In this document: positions 52,471 to 60,054 of the stretch, one piece after another | Layout: every line of letters starts with the position of its first letter | How positions within the stretch are numbered: position 1 is the stretch's first letter | Origin: Nocardioides astragali | GTDB lineage: Bacteria > Actinomycetota > Actinomycetes > Propionibacteriales > Nocardioidaceae | Length of the DNA stretch: 64,000 bases | Assembly: GCF_024436375.1 (NCBI RefSeq) | Contig: NZ_JAFMZM010000003.1 | Span: forward strand, 81,627 to 145,626 | Reading direction: 5' to 3' | Program-made: the position numbers and the translations under genes | Notes under the pieces: model-generated | Told to the model about the DNA's origin: nothing | Databases searched by the model: none | The model's input: only the letters and a program-made list of their open reading frames with translations

Positions 52471-53525
52471 GCTGGGGAACCTGCCTTCGCGGGGACGGGA
52501 CGGGGGCTGCTCGGGCGGCCGGCCCGCAGGACGGCTCGGGCCTTCGGCGACTGCAGCAGGCACACGGCGATGACCACGACCGCCTTGAAGAGGTAGTTGA
52601 GGTCGGAGGGGATCCCGATGTTGGGGATGGTCCGCGTCAGGGTCGCGATGAACAGCGCACCGATGAAGGTGCCCATCAGGGAGAACCGTCCTCCCGCGAG
52701 CGAGGTGCCGCCGATGACGACCGCCAGGATCGCGTCGAGCTCGATCCACAGCCCCAGGCTGTTGGCGTTGACGGAGTTGGTGTTGGCGGCGATCACGAGC
52801 CCGGCCAGGCCGGCGCAGAAGCCCGAGAAGGCGTAGACCGTCCAGATGATCGTCCGCGAGCGCACACCTGCGAGGCGGCTCGCCTCGGGGTTGATGCCCA
52901 CCGACTCGATCAGCATCCCCAGCGCGGTGCGCCGGGTGAGCACGGCGGTGAACGCCAGCACCCCGATCGCGACCAGGAAGGCGAGCGGCAGGGTGAGCAC
53001 GAAGCCGGACGCCAGGTCGCTGAACCAGGGGTTGTTGACCGTCGTGATCTGTCCGTCGGTGATCGCCATCGAGATGCCGCGCCCCGCGACCATGAGGATC
53101 AGCGTGGCGATGATGGGTTGGATCCCCAGGACGGAGACCAGCAGGCCGTTCCACGCGCCGAGGGCGATGCAGACGACGACGGCGTACGTCATGGCCATCA
53201 CGGCCGTGCTCAGTGCCGCCTCGTCGCCCGCACCGATGATCCGCGTGCAGGCGACCGCGGCCGCGATGGCGGCGATCGCTCCGACGGAGAGGTCGATGCC
53301 GCGGGTGGCGATCACCAGCGTCATGCCCAGCGCGACCAGCATCACCGGCGCGCTGTTGCGCATGATGTCGACGACGTTGCCGTAGAGGTGGCCGTCCTGC
53401 ATGCGTACGTCGAGGAAGGACGGCTTGACGCCGACGTTGATGACGAGCAGGACCCCCAGGGCCAGCACGGGCCACATCAATGGGTGCCGCAGCACGCGTA
53501 CGACGAGGGTCGGGGACTCAGGCAT
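52467..53525 (-). CDS. ytfT: ABC furanose-sugar permease (YtfT type)
   Basis: A 352-residue CUT2-type permease. Diagnostic stretches shared with E. coli YtfT: LGMTLVIATRGIDLSVGAI, IQPIIATLILMVAGRGI, TRRTALGMLIESVGIN and LGLWIELDAILAVVIGG. The C-terminal tail is Pro/Arg-rich. Its start overlaps the end of the ATPase gene by eight bases. Confidence 0.92.
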   Translation of the reverse strand: MPESPTLVVRVLRHPLMWPVLALGVLLVINVGVKPSFLDVRMQDGHLYGNVVDIMRNSAPVMLVALGMTLVIATRGIDLSVGAIAAIAAAVACTRIIGAGDEAALSTAVMAMTYAVVVCIALGAWNGLLVSVLGIQPIIATLILMVAGRGISMAITDGQITTVNNPWFSDLASGFVLTLPLAFLVAIGVLAFTAVLTRRTALGMLIESVGINPEASRLAGVRSRTIIWTVYAFSGFCAGLAGLVIAANTNSVNANSLGLWIELDAILAVVIGGTSLAGGRFSLMGTFIGALFIATLTRTIPNIGIPSDLNYLFKAVVVIAVCLLQSPKARAVLRAGRPSSPRPVPAKAGSPA

Positions 53526-55092
53526 GGGGATCTCCCTCGGGGTGGGCCTCGCCGGCGATGATCTCGAGGACGTCGCGGACGCTCACGTCGTCGTTGCGGC
53601 GCTCGTCGATCTTGCGACGGTCACGCATGACCACGAGGCGGTCGCTCAGGCGCAGGACCTCCTCCAGCTCGGCGGAGATGAAGACGACCGACATGCCCTG
53701 GGCGGCGAGCTCGGCCACCTTGGCCTGGATCTGGGCCTTGGCACCGATGTCGATGCCGCGGGTGGGCTCGTCGAGGATCAGGATGTCGGGCTGGGTGATC
53801 AGCCAGCGCGCGAGCAGCACCTTCTGCTGGTTGCCGCCGGAGAGGTTGCGCATCAGCGCGGTCGGGTCGGCGGGACGGATGTCCAGCGCCTTGATGTACT
53901 CGGTGACGAGCTTGGTGCGGGTGGCCTGCGGGATCGGCCGCAGCCAGCCGCGGGACGCCTGCAGCGCGAGGAGCATGTTGTCGGCGACGGTGAGGTCCTG
54001 GACCACGCCCTCCGCCTTGCGGTCCTCGCTCGAGAAGGCGATCCTGCGGTCGATGGCGTGGCGCGGGCTCCTGAGCCGGCGCTTCTCGGACCTGACGGTG
54101 AGCTCTCCGGTGTCGGCGTGGTCAGCTCCGAAGAGCAGCCGCGCCAGCTCGGTGCGCCCCGAGCCGAGGAGGCCCGCGATGCCGACGACCTCGCCCTCGA
54201 AGAGCTCCAGGTCGGTCGCCTCGAGCGTGTTCTTGCGACCCAGCCCGACCGCCTTGAGGACGGGCGTGCCGGACTCGGCCTCGGTGTTGGGCGCCTCGCG
54301 GTCCAGCCGCTCGAGGGTCTCGAGCTCGCGGCCGATCATCAGCCTGACCAGCTCGAGCTGGGTGGTCTCGGCCACCATCCGCTCCTCGACCAGCCGGCCG
54401 TTGCGCAGGATGGTCATCCGGTCGGCGATCTCGTAGATCTGGTCGAGGAAGTGGGAGACGAAGACGATGGCGACGCCCTCGTCGCGCAGCCTGCGCATGA
54501 CGGTGAAGAGCTTCTCGACCTCGTCGGCGTCCAGGCTGGACGTGGGCTCGTCGAGGATGAGCACCTTCGCCTCGACGTCGACGGCTCGGGCGATGGCCAC
54601 GAGCTGCTGCACCGCGATGGGGTGCTCGTCCAGGACGGACCGCGGGTCGATGTCGACGCCGAGGTGCAGGAGGGTGCGCCGGGCGCGCCGGTTCATCTCG
54701 CGGACACTGATCGCACCGAACCGGCGGGGCTCGCGGCCCAGCAGCATGTTCTCGGCCACGGTCAGGTTCGGGACCAGGTTGACCTCCTGGTAGACCGTGC
54801 TGATGCCGGCTGCCTGGGAGGCTGCCGGGGAGTGGAACTCGTGGCTCTCGCCTTCGACGAGGACCGTGCCCTCGTCGATGGTGTAGACGCCGGTGAGCGC
54901 CTTGATGAGCGTGGACTTGCCGGCGCCGTTCTCGCCCATGAGGGCGTGCACCTCGCCGGGGAACAGTCGCAGAGAGACCTCGTCCAGGGCGCGGACGGCG
55001 CCGAAGGTGATGGAGATGTCGCGCATCTCGATCACCGGCTGCGGATCCGTCCCCGGTGCGGTGACGACATCCGGCTCCGTCATCTGGGTCAT
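53518..55092 (-). CDS. ytfR: ABC furanose-sugar ATPase with two nucleotide-binding domains (YtfR type)
   Basis: A 524-residue cytoplasmic ATPase of the RbsA/MglA class. First NBD: Walker A GENGAGKST and Walker B VLILDEPTSSLD. Second NBD: LLGSGRTEL in place of a canonical Walker A, signature LSGGNQQK and DILILDEPTRGID. The degenerate second Walker A is usual for this class. The ATG at 55092 has GAGAGGAAAGAG upstream. It is preceded by two overlapping 8-codon micro-ORFs (55089-55138). Confidence 0.93.
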   Translation of the reverse strand: MTQMTEPDVVTAPGTDPQPVIEMRDISITFGAVRALDEVSLRLFPGEVHALMGENGAGKSTLIKALTGVYTIDEGTVLVEGESHEFHSPAASQAAGISTVYQEVNLVPNLTVAENMLLGREPRRFGAISVREMNRRARRTLLHLGVDIDPRSVLDEHPIAVQQLVAIARAVDVEAKVLILDEPTSSLDADEVEKLFTVMRRLRDEGVAIVFVSHFLDQIYEIADRMTILRNGRLVEERMVAETTQLELVRLMIGRELETLERLDREAPNTEAESGTPVLKAVGLGRKNTLEATDLELFEGEVVGIAGLLGSGRTELARLLFGADHADTGELTVRSEKRRLRSPRHAIDRRIAFSSEDRKAEGVVQDLTVADNMLLALQASRGWLRPIPQATRTKLVTEYIKALDIRPADPTALMRNLSGGNQQKVLLARWLITQPDILILDEPTRGIDIGAKAQIQAKVAELAAQGMSVVFISAELEEVLRLSDRLVVMRDRRKIDERRNDDVSVRDVLEIIAGEAHPEGDPHA

Positions 55093-55138
55093 CTCTTTCC
55101 TCTCTGGTTCTTCATGTCTCCGCCCGATGTCTCCGCAT
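55089..55138 (-). other. Two chained 8-codon micro-ORFs leading into ytfR
   Basis: ATG at 55138 opens MRRHRAET-stop; its TGA overlaps the next ATG (55115) as ATGA, which opens MKNQRGKR-stop; and that TGA overlaps the ytfR ATG (55092) as ATGA. They are built from three direct repeats of GCGGAGACAT (plus-strand positions 55114-55123, 55127-55136, 55137-55146). Each micro-ORF has a GGAG nearby, though spaced only two bases from its ATG. May couple translation; may be chance. Confidence 0.4.
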
Positions 55139-55235
55139 GTCTCCGCCTGGATGGCTGCGCATGCGCGGACGGGCCCGACCGGTCGGTCCGGGCGGGCCCG
55201 ACGCGTGGCGGACGTCGTCACCCGAGTGACTGGTG

Positions 55236-55263
55236 TGCGGCCCGCGCCGGGGCGCGGGCCGCA
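55236..55263 (-). other. Strong intercistronic hairpin after ytfQ
   Basis: TGCGGCCCGCGCC and GGCGCGGGCCGCA are perfect 13-base complements around GG, giving at least 11 bp plus a small loop, eight bases after the ytfQ stop. A second GC hairpin with CGGGCCCG arms is at 55170-55200. Likely stabilises ytfQ mRNA or attenuates read-through so that binding protein exceeds the rest of the operon. Confidence 0.7.
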
Positions 55264-55270
55264 CGACTGC

Positions 55271-56278
55271 TCAGTACTGGCGCTGGGGCAGGGCCTCGAT
55301 GGCCTGCTCCTGCGTGAAGGTGCCCTCGTCGGTGACGACCCGCTCGGGGACCTCCTCGCCGTCGAGGACCTTCTTGGCCAGGTCCATCAGCTGCGGGCCG
55401 AGCAGGGGGTTGCACTCGACGATGAAGTTGATCTTGCCGTCGGCGAGGGCCGTCATGCCGTCCTTGACCGCGTCGATCGTGATGATCTTGATGTCCTTGC
55501 CCGGCTCGAGACCGGCGGCCTCGATGGCCTCGATGGCGCCCAGGCCCATGTCGTCGTTGTGGGCGAAGACGACGTCGATGCTGTCGTCGGACTGCAGGAA
55601 GGACTCCATGACCTGCTTGCCACCGTCGCGGGTGAATTCACCGGTCTGCGACGCGGTCACCTCGATCGAGTCGTCGGCGCTGATCTTCGAGGCGAAGCCC
55701 TCGGCACGGTCGATGGCGGGAGCCGCACCGGTGGTGCCCTCGAGCTGCACGACGTTGATCGTGCCGTCGCCGTTGACGTCGGAGTCCTTGGCGTTCTCCA
55801 CCAGCCAGTCGCCGGCCCGCTCGCCCTCGAGGACGAAGTCGGAGCCGAGGAAGGTCTCGTAGAGGGAGGGGTCCTCCACGTCGACCGCGCGGTCGGTGAG
55901 GATGACCGGGATGCCGGCCGCCTTGGCCTCCTGCAGGACCGCGTCGAAGCCGGTCTCCACGACCGGGCTGAAGGCGATGACGTCGACCTTCTGCTGGATG
56001 TAGGAGCGGATCGCCTGGATCTGGTTCTCCTGCTTGCCCTGGGCGTCGTTGAACTTGAGCTCGATGCCCTCCGCCTCGGCGGTCTCCTGGATGGACTTGG
56101 TGTTGGCGGTGCGCCATCCACTCTCCGCGCCAACCTGCGCGAAGCCCATGGTGATGGTGCCGTCGTCGTTGCCGCTGCTGTCGGAGCCGCTGTCCGCCTC
56201 CGAGCCGTTACCGCAGCTCGAGAGAGCGAAGGTGCTCAAAGTGATCGCTGCCGCAGCGACCAGGGTCTTCTTCACCAC
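55271..56278 (-). CDS. ytfQ: Furanose-sugar-binding lipoprotein (YtfQ type)
   Basis: A 335-residue periplasmic-binding-type lipoprotein, lipobox LSSC (Cys22). It matches E. coli YtfQ, the galactofuranose binder, in FAQVGAESGWRTANTKSI, GKQENQIQAIRSYIQQ, AFSPVVETG, VVQLEGTTGAAPAIDRAEGF and FAHNDDMGLGAIEAI. In this operon with araBDA the ligand is probably L-arabinofuranose or free L-arabinose. GTG start with GGAGG seven bases upstream. First gene of the roughly 10.8-kb arabinose operon; promoter with operator 61 bp upstream. Confidence 0.93.
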   Translation of the reverse strand: MVKKTLVAAAAITLSTFALSSCGNGSEADSGSDSSGNDDGTITMGFAQVGAESGWRTANTKSIQETAEAEGIELKFNDAQGKQENQIQAIRSYIQQKVDVIAFSPVVETGFDAVLQEAKAAGIPVILTDRAVDVEDPSLYETFLGSDFVLEGERAGDWLVENAKDSDVNGDGTINVVQLEGTTGAAPAIDRAEGFASKISADDSIEVTASQTGEFTRDGGKQVMESFLQSDDSIDVVFAHNDDMGLGAIEAIEAAGLEPGKDIKIITIDAVKDGMTALADGKINFIVECNPLLGPQLMDLAKKVLDGEEVPERVVTDEGTFTQEQAIEALPQRQY

Positions 56279-56338
56279 TGTCTTTCCTCCACATCAAAGG
56301 GGCCGTCTCGCCCGTGTGACCGGTGTCACGTGTCGTTG

Positions 56339-56367
56339 AGTGTGAGCGCTAACATTCCCGTCGTCAA
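56339..56367 (-). promoter_or_regulatory. Arabinose operon promoter with LacI-type operator
   Basis: Minus strand: TTGACG (56367-56362), 17-base spacer, CACACT (56344-56339). The operator TGTTAGCGCTCACA occupies 56354-56341, inside the spacer and overlapping the -10. It is identical to the site before the double GH43 gene 36 kb away. An unrelated short palindrome, TTGTTTCATAACAA, lies at 56382-56395. Confidence 0.7.
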
Positions 56368-56396
56368 GCCTTCTGGGCAGATTGTTTCATAACAAA

Positions 56397-56410
56397 TGTG
56401 AACGCTCACC
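56397..56410. promoter_or_regulatory. Second operator TGTGAACGCTCACC, near the four-HTH gene
   Basis: Lies 31-44 bp before the GTG of the four-HTH gene and 56 bp from the first operator, so a LacI tetramer or two dimers could control both divergent genes. Only its last base breaks the TGTGAACGCTCACA consensus. Confidence 0.65.
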
Positions 56411-56440
56411 CAAGGGTCCGGCACTCACAAGGGAGACAGA

Positions 56441-57331
56441 GTGAGCACCTTTCTGAGGGACCAGCGAGTTCGACGCACGCTGTCGGTCCGCGACGTGGCG
56501 CGGGACCTGGCCGTGCACCCCAACTCGGTGCTGCGCTGGGAGCGCGGGGAGCGGCTGCCCGGTCCCGAGCACGTGAAGGCACTCGCCCACACGCTCGAGC
56601 TGGACACCTCCGCGGTCGCGCGGTTCTTCGACGGCGCCCGAGCACCGGTCGAGCCTCCTCGGGGCTTCAGAGGACACGGCCTGAGGGCCCTGCGGCAGGG
56701 TGCCGGAGTGCCGGTGCGGCGGATCGCGCGACGGCTCGGCATCACCACCGCCACCGTCTACAACTGGGAGGCCGGTCGGGTGCGCATCCCGCCGAGCCAC
56801 GTCCCGGCGCTGGCGTCGGTGCTCGACACGGAGGTGCCCGCGCTGACGACGCAGCTCATCGCCGCGCCCGCGACCCGGCCCCGACCTCCTGTGCCGCCGA
56901 TGCGTCGCCTGCGCCGGCGTACGGGCCTGTCGCAGGAGGCGGTGGCACAGCGGGTCGGCACCACCCGCCACCGCATCGGCGCCTGGGAACGCGGCGAGCA
57001 GCAGCCGCCCCTCTGGGCCGTGCGACGGCTGGCCGCGGTCTACGGCGTGCCGGTCTCGCGCGTGGCACGAGCGACCGGGGTGGTGGCCAGCCCGGCGCTC
57101 AACGTACGGCAGTGGTCCCGCGGTGACCTCGCCGAGGTCCTGCGAACCCTGCGGTCCTGGAGCGGCCTCACCCAGCGGGCTGTCGCGGCGCGCTGTGGAT
57201 CCCACCCCTCCTCCGTGCGGGCGTGGGAGAGCGGGCGCACCGTCCCCCGCGCACGATCGCGCGAGCGGCTCGAGCGGTTGTACGGCCTACCACCCGGGTC
57301 GCTCCTCGCGGCCTACCCGGAGGCGGGCTGA
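56441..57331 (+). CDS. Protein of four tandem XRE-type HTH domains
   Basis: A 296-residue protein made almost wholly of four Cro/C1-type helix-turn-helix units: about 3-63, 75-140, 154-212 and 228-292. Each carries the family's hydrophobic-xx-W-E-x-G-x-x-x-P signature: LRWERGERLP, YNWEAGRVRIP, GAWERGEQQPP and RAWESGRTVP. No effector, oligomerisation or catalytic domain, and a high Arg content. The units differ enough to be old duplicates. GTG start with GGGAG six bases upstream. Divergent from the arabinose operon with an operator between, so it may be an extra regulator of it, or a nucleoid-type DNA binder. Its end overlaps the LacI paralogue by 19 bp. Confidence 0.85.
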   Translation: MSTFLRDQRVRRTLSVRDVARDLAVHPNSVLRWERGERLPGPEHVKALAHTLELDTSAVARFFDGARAPVEPPRGFRGHGLRALRQGAGVPVRRIARRLGITTATVYNWEAGRVRIPPSHVPALASVLDTEVPALTTQLIAAPATRPRPPVPPMRRLRRRTGLSQEAVAQRVGTTRHRIGAWERGEQQPPLWAVRRLAAVYGVPVSRVARATGVVASPALNVRQWSRGDLAEVLRTLRSWSGLTQRAVAARCGSHPSSVRAWESGRTVPRARSRERLERLYGLPPGSLLAAYPEAG

Positions 57332-58425
57332 CCGCCCTCCCCGGGTGAGGTCGAGGCCGCCGGCGGGCGACCACGCTCGGACGTGGAACCCCTGACCACC
57401 AACGTGGGCTCGATGAGGTCGACCTTCGGCTCCGGCTCGTTGCGCAGGGCCTGCAGGGCGAGGCTGAGCGCGCGCCGCCCGAGCTCGGAGAAGTCCTGCG
57501 CCACCGTGGTGAGTGCGGGCCAGTAGAAGGCGGCGTCGGGAAGGTCGTCGAAGCCCACGACGCTGACGTCCTCCGGCACCCGCCTGCCCCGTTCGTGCAA
57601 GGCCTTCAACAGCCCCAGGGCCATCGAGTCGTTCCCGGCGAACACCGCCGTGACGTCCGGGTCCGCGGCGATGAGCTGTCCGGCCCGGTAGCCGCTGGCG
57701 GGCGACCAGTCGCCGTCGAGCTCGGGACCAGGCAACCAGCCACGCTGCTCGTGCGCGCGCCGCCACCCGGCGCTGCGCTGGCTCGCCTCGACCCAGTCCT
57801 TCGGGCCGCTGACGTGGGCGACGTGCCGGTGGCCCAGGTCGAGGAGGTGGTCCACCGCCAGGAGCGCGCCTGCCTCCTGGTCGATGCCTGCCGCGAGCGG
57901 CGCAGCCCCGGTGACGCCCTCCACCATCACGACGGGGATGGACAGCTGGAGGGAGCGCGTCATCTCGGCCGCCTCGCGATGCGCGACCGCCACGACGATC
58001 GCCTCTACCGCTTGGTCGGACAGCCGGTCCACCGCGTTCTGCAGCGCCTGGGGGGAGAACTCCGGGAGTCCGACGAGGGCGACGTCGTAGCCCTCTCGAT
58101 AGCCGGCCTCCTGCACCGCGAGCGCGATCATGCTCGGCCCGTGCAGGGCCAGGTGCGCCGTGACCATCCCGATCCTCCGGGAGCGGTTCGTGGCCAGCAG
58201 GCGGGCCGCGAAGTTGCGGCGGTAGCCGAGCTCCTCGATGGCGGCCAGGACCCGCAGCCGCGTCTCCTCCTTGACCAGGGAGGCGTCGTTGAGGACACGG
58301 GACACCGTCTGGTGCGACACGCCGGCACGCTCGGCGACCTGCGCCATGCTCGGCGACCGCGATGCTGCGCCACCTTGACTGCCACCTTGACCGCCGCTTG
58401 GACCGTTCCTTGCCTGCTCCCCCAT
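57313..58425 (-). CDS. LacI-family regulator, paralogue of the arabinose LacI
   Basis: A 370-residue LacI repressor with a Gly/Ser/Gln-rich tail of about 25 residues before the HTH (SMAQVAERAGVSHQTVSRVL). The recognition segment AGVSHQTVSRV is identical to that in the LacI at 50429-51472, and the effector domains are alike (FAGNDSMALGLL; VVGFDDLPDAAF). It could therefore bind the same operators with a different inducer. The start at 58425 is preferred over 58434 because TAGGAT lies seven bases upstream (leaderless pattern). No transport or enzyme genes lie beside it in its own direction. Confidence 0.88.
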   Translation of the reverse strand: MGEQARNGPSGGQGGSQGGAASRSPSMAQVAERAGVSHQTVSRVLNDASLVKEETRLRVLAAIEELGYRRNFAARLLATNRSRRIGMVTAHLALHGPSMIALAVQEAGYREGYDVALVGLPEFSPQALQNAVDRLSDQAVEAIVVAVAHREAAEMTRSLQLSIPVVMVEGVTGAAPLAAGIDQEAGALLAVDHLLDLGHRHVAHVSGPKDWVEASQRSAGWRRAHEQRGWLPGPELDGDWSPASGYRAGQLIAADPDVTAVFAGNDSMALGLLKALHERGRRVPEDVSVVGFDDLPDAAFYWPALTTVAQDFSELGRRALSLALQALRNEPEPKVDLIEPTLVVRGSTSERGRPPAASTSPGEGGQPASG

Positions 58426-58447
58426 GGGACGCATCCTAGGGGGAGTG

Positions 58448-59458
58448 CTAGCGGTCCAGCAGCGGCCGCGCGGGATCCCACGTGGTGCCGTCGCGCTCGT
58501 CCTGCCGCTTGCGCGCGATGGCCGAGAGGGCTTCGAGGACCACGCGGTTGGCGAGGGCGGCGGTGATGTCGGCGTGGTCGTAGGGAGGACTCACCTCGAC
58601 CACGTCCACCCCCACGACCGGCAGCTCGAGGCAGATCCGGCGGACCGAGTCGAGCAGCTCGCGGGCGGTCAGGCCTCCGGGCTCCGGCGTACCCGTGCCC
58701 GGGGCGTGGCCCGGGTCGCAGACGTCGATGTCGACCGAGAGGAAGACGCCCTCGCACTCGTCGGTGGCGATGTCGAACGCCTCGGTGAGGCATGCGGCGA
58801 GCCCGCGGTGGACGATCTCGGTCATCTCGTAGGACCGCATCTTCTCGGCGGCCATCCAGTCGAGCGTCTCCGGACCCGGCCAGTAGCCCCGGAGCCCGAC
58901 CTGGAGGAAGCGGTCGCCGCGCAGGGCGCCCGACTCGATCAGCCTGCGCATCGGCTGCCCGTGCCCCCACAGCGAGCCGAACTCGATGTCGCCGGTGTCG
59001 GCGTGGGCGTCGAAGTGGATCATCGAGACCCGGCCGTGGCCGAGCACGTTGGCGACCCCCTTGGCGTCGGGGAAGGCGATGGAGTGGTCGCCGCCGAGCA
59101 CGACCGGGATCGCACCCGCACGCGCCACCTTCTCGACCGCCGCCTCGAGCCGCGGCAGGGCGACCTCGATGTCGCCGGGCGGCATCTCGACGTCGCCGGC
59201 GTCGACCACGCGGAGGTCCCGCAGACCGTCGGTGCGCAGCGCCAGCGAGGGCCGCGAGCCGTCGTGGGCGAGGTAGTCGGTCATCCGGATCGCCTGCGGC
59301 CCGAAGCGGGTGCCGGGACGGTGGGAGGTGCCACCGTCGAACGGCGCACCGATCACGACGACGTCGGCGCCGGCGTACGTCGCCTCGTCGTCCAGGTCGC
59401 AGGCGGGCACGCCGAGGAAGGTGATGTCGGGACCGAACTGAGCGCCGTAGCGAGCCAT
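58448..59458 (-). CDS. Agmatinase/arginase-family ureohydrolase
   Basis: A 336-residue manganese hydrolase with all binding motifs: VVLGGDHS, IHFDAHAD and SVDIDVCDPG. The family hydrolyses agmatine, arginine or other guanidino compounds to urea; GTSHRPGTRFGP near the start is typical of agmatinase-like members. No neighbour fixes the substrate. No Shine-Dalgarno, but TAGAGT (59470-59465) is six bases before the ATG. Confidence 0.88.
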   Translation of the reverse strand: MARYGAQFGPDITFLGVPACDLDDEATYAGADVVVIGAPFDGGTSHRPGTRFGPQAIRMTDYLAHDGSRPSLALRTDGLRDLRVVDAGDVEMPPGDIEVALPRLEAAVEKVARAGAIPVVLGGDHSIAFPDAKGVANVLGHGRVSMIHFDAHADTGDIEFGSLWGHGQPMRRLIESGALRGDRFLQVGLRGYWPGPETLDWMAAEKMRSYEMTEIVHRGLAACLTEAFDIATDECEGVFLSVDIDVCDPGHAPGTGTPEPGGLTARELLDSVRRICLELPVVGVDVVEVSPPYDHADITAALANRVVLEALSAIARKRQDERDGTTWDPARPLLDR

Positions 59459-59505
59459 GGCCCGACTCTAGGGCCCCGACTCGAGCGGACCCGTGGCCGC
59501 TCAAC

Positions 59506-59521
59506 GCCCGGCATGCCGGGC
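59506..59521. other. 16-bp perfect palindrome GCCCGGCATGCCGGGC
   Basis: Lies in the 140-bp gap between the divergent agmatinase-family and SRPBCC genes. It could be an operator or a small hairpin; no regulator is nearby. Confidence 0.45.
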
Positions 59522-59598
59522 CTACCAGGCGCCGAGTCCTGCGAACCGCGCACCGGTTGGGGTGTCCCTGAGTGGGCAGGTCTGGCTAGCGTCGCGAC

Positions 59599-60054
59599 AT
59601 GCCTTCCGTGTCGCGCTCCTTCACCACCATGGCCTCCCCGGAGGCGGCGTACGCCTATCTCGCCGACTTCCGCAACACCGAGGAGTGGGACCCGGGGACG
59701 CAGACCTGCGAGCGCGTCGCGGGGGACGGCGGGGTGGGCACGACGTACCGAAACGTGTCGAGGTTCCTCGGCCGTGAGGTGGAGGTCATGTACGCCACCG
59801 CCGAGCTGGCGCCTCCCCGCCGAGTCCACCTCCGCGGCACCAACGACCAGTTCGAGGGGCACGACATCTTCGAGATCGCCGCATCGGGGCGGGGTTCGCA
59901 GGTCAGCTACACCGCGGAGATGTCGTTCGCAGGACTCGCCCGACTCGCGACGCCGGTCGTGGCTGCGTACCTGCCGACCCTCGCCTCGAGGACCGTCGAC
60001 CAGTTGCGCACGTGCCTCGACCGGCTGGACGACCCGGGTCCGCTGAGCGCCTAG
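59599..60054 (+). CDS. SRPBCC/polyketide-cyclase-like protein
   Basis: A 151-residue START-like protein: SFTTMASPEAAYAYLADFRN, TEEWDPGTQTCERV, TTYRNVSRFLGREVEV and a C-terminal helix. Ligand unknown. TAGCGT lies six bases before the ATG with no Shine-Dalgarno, again a leaderless pattern. Its end overlaps the opposing DUF6328-type gene by four bases. Confidence 0.82.
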   Translation: MPSVSRSFTTMASPEAAYAYLADFRNTEEWDPGTQTCERVAGDGGVGTTYRNVSRFLGREVEVMYATAELAPPRRVHLRGTNDQFEGHDIFEIAASGRGSQVSYTAEMSFAGLARLATPVVAAYLPTLASRTVDQLRTCLDRLDDPGPLSA

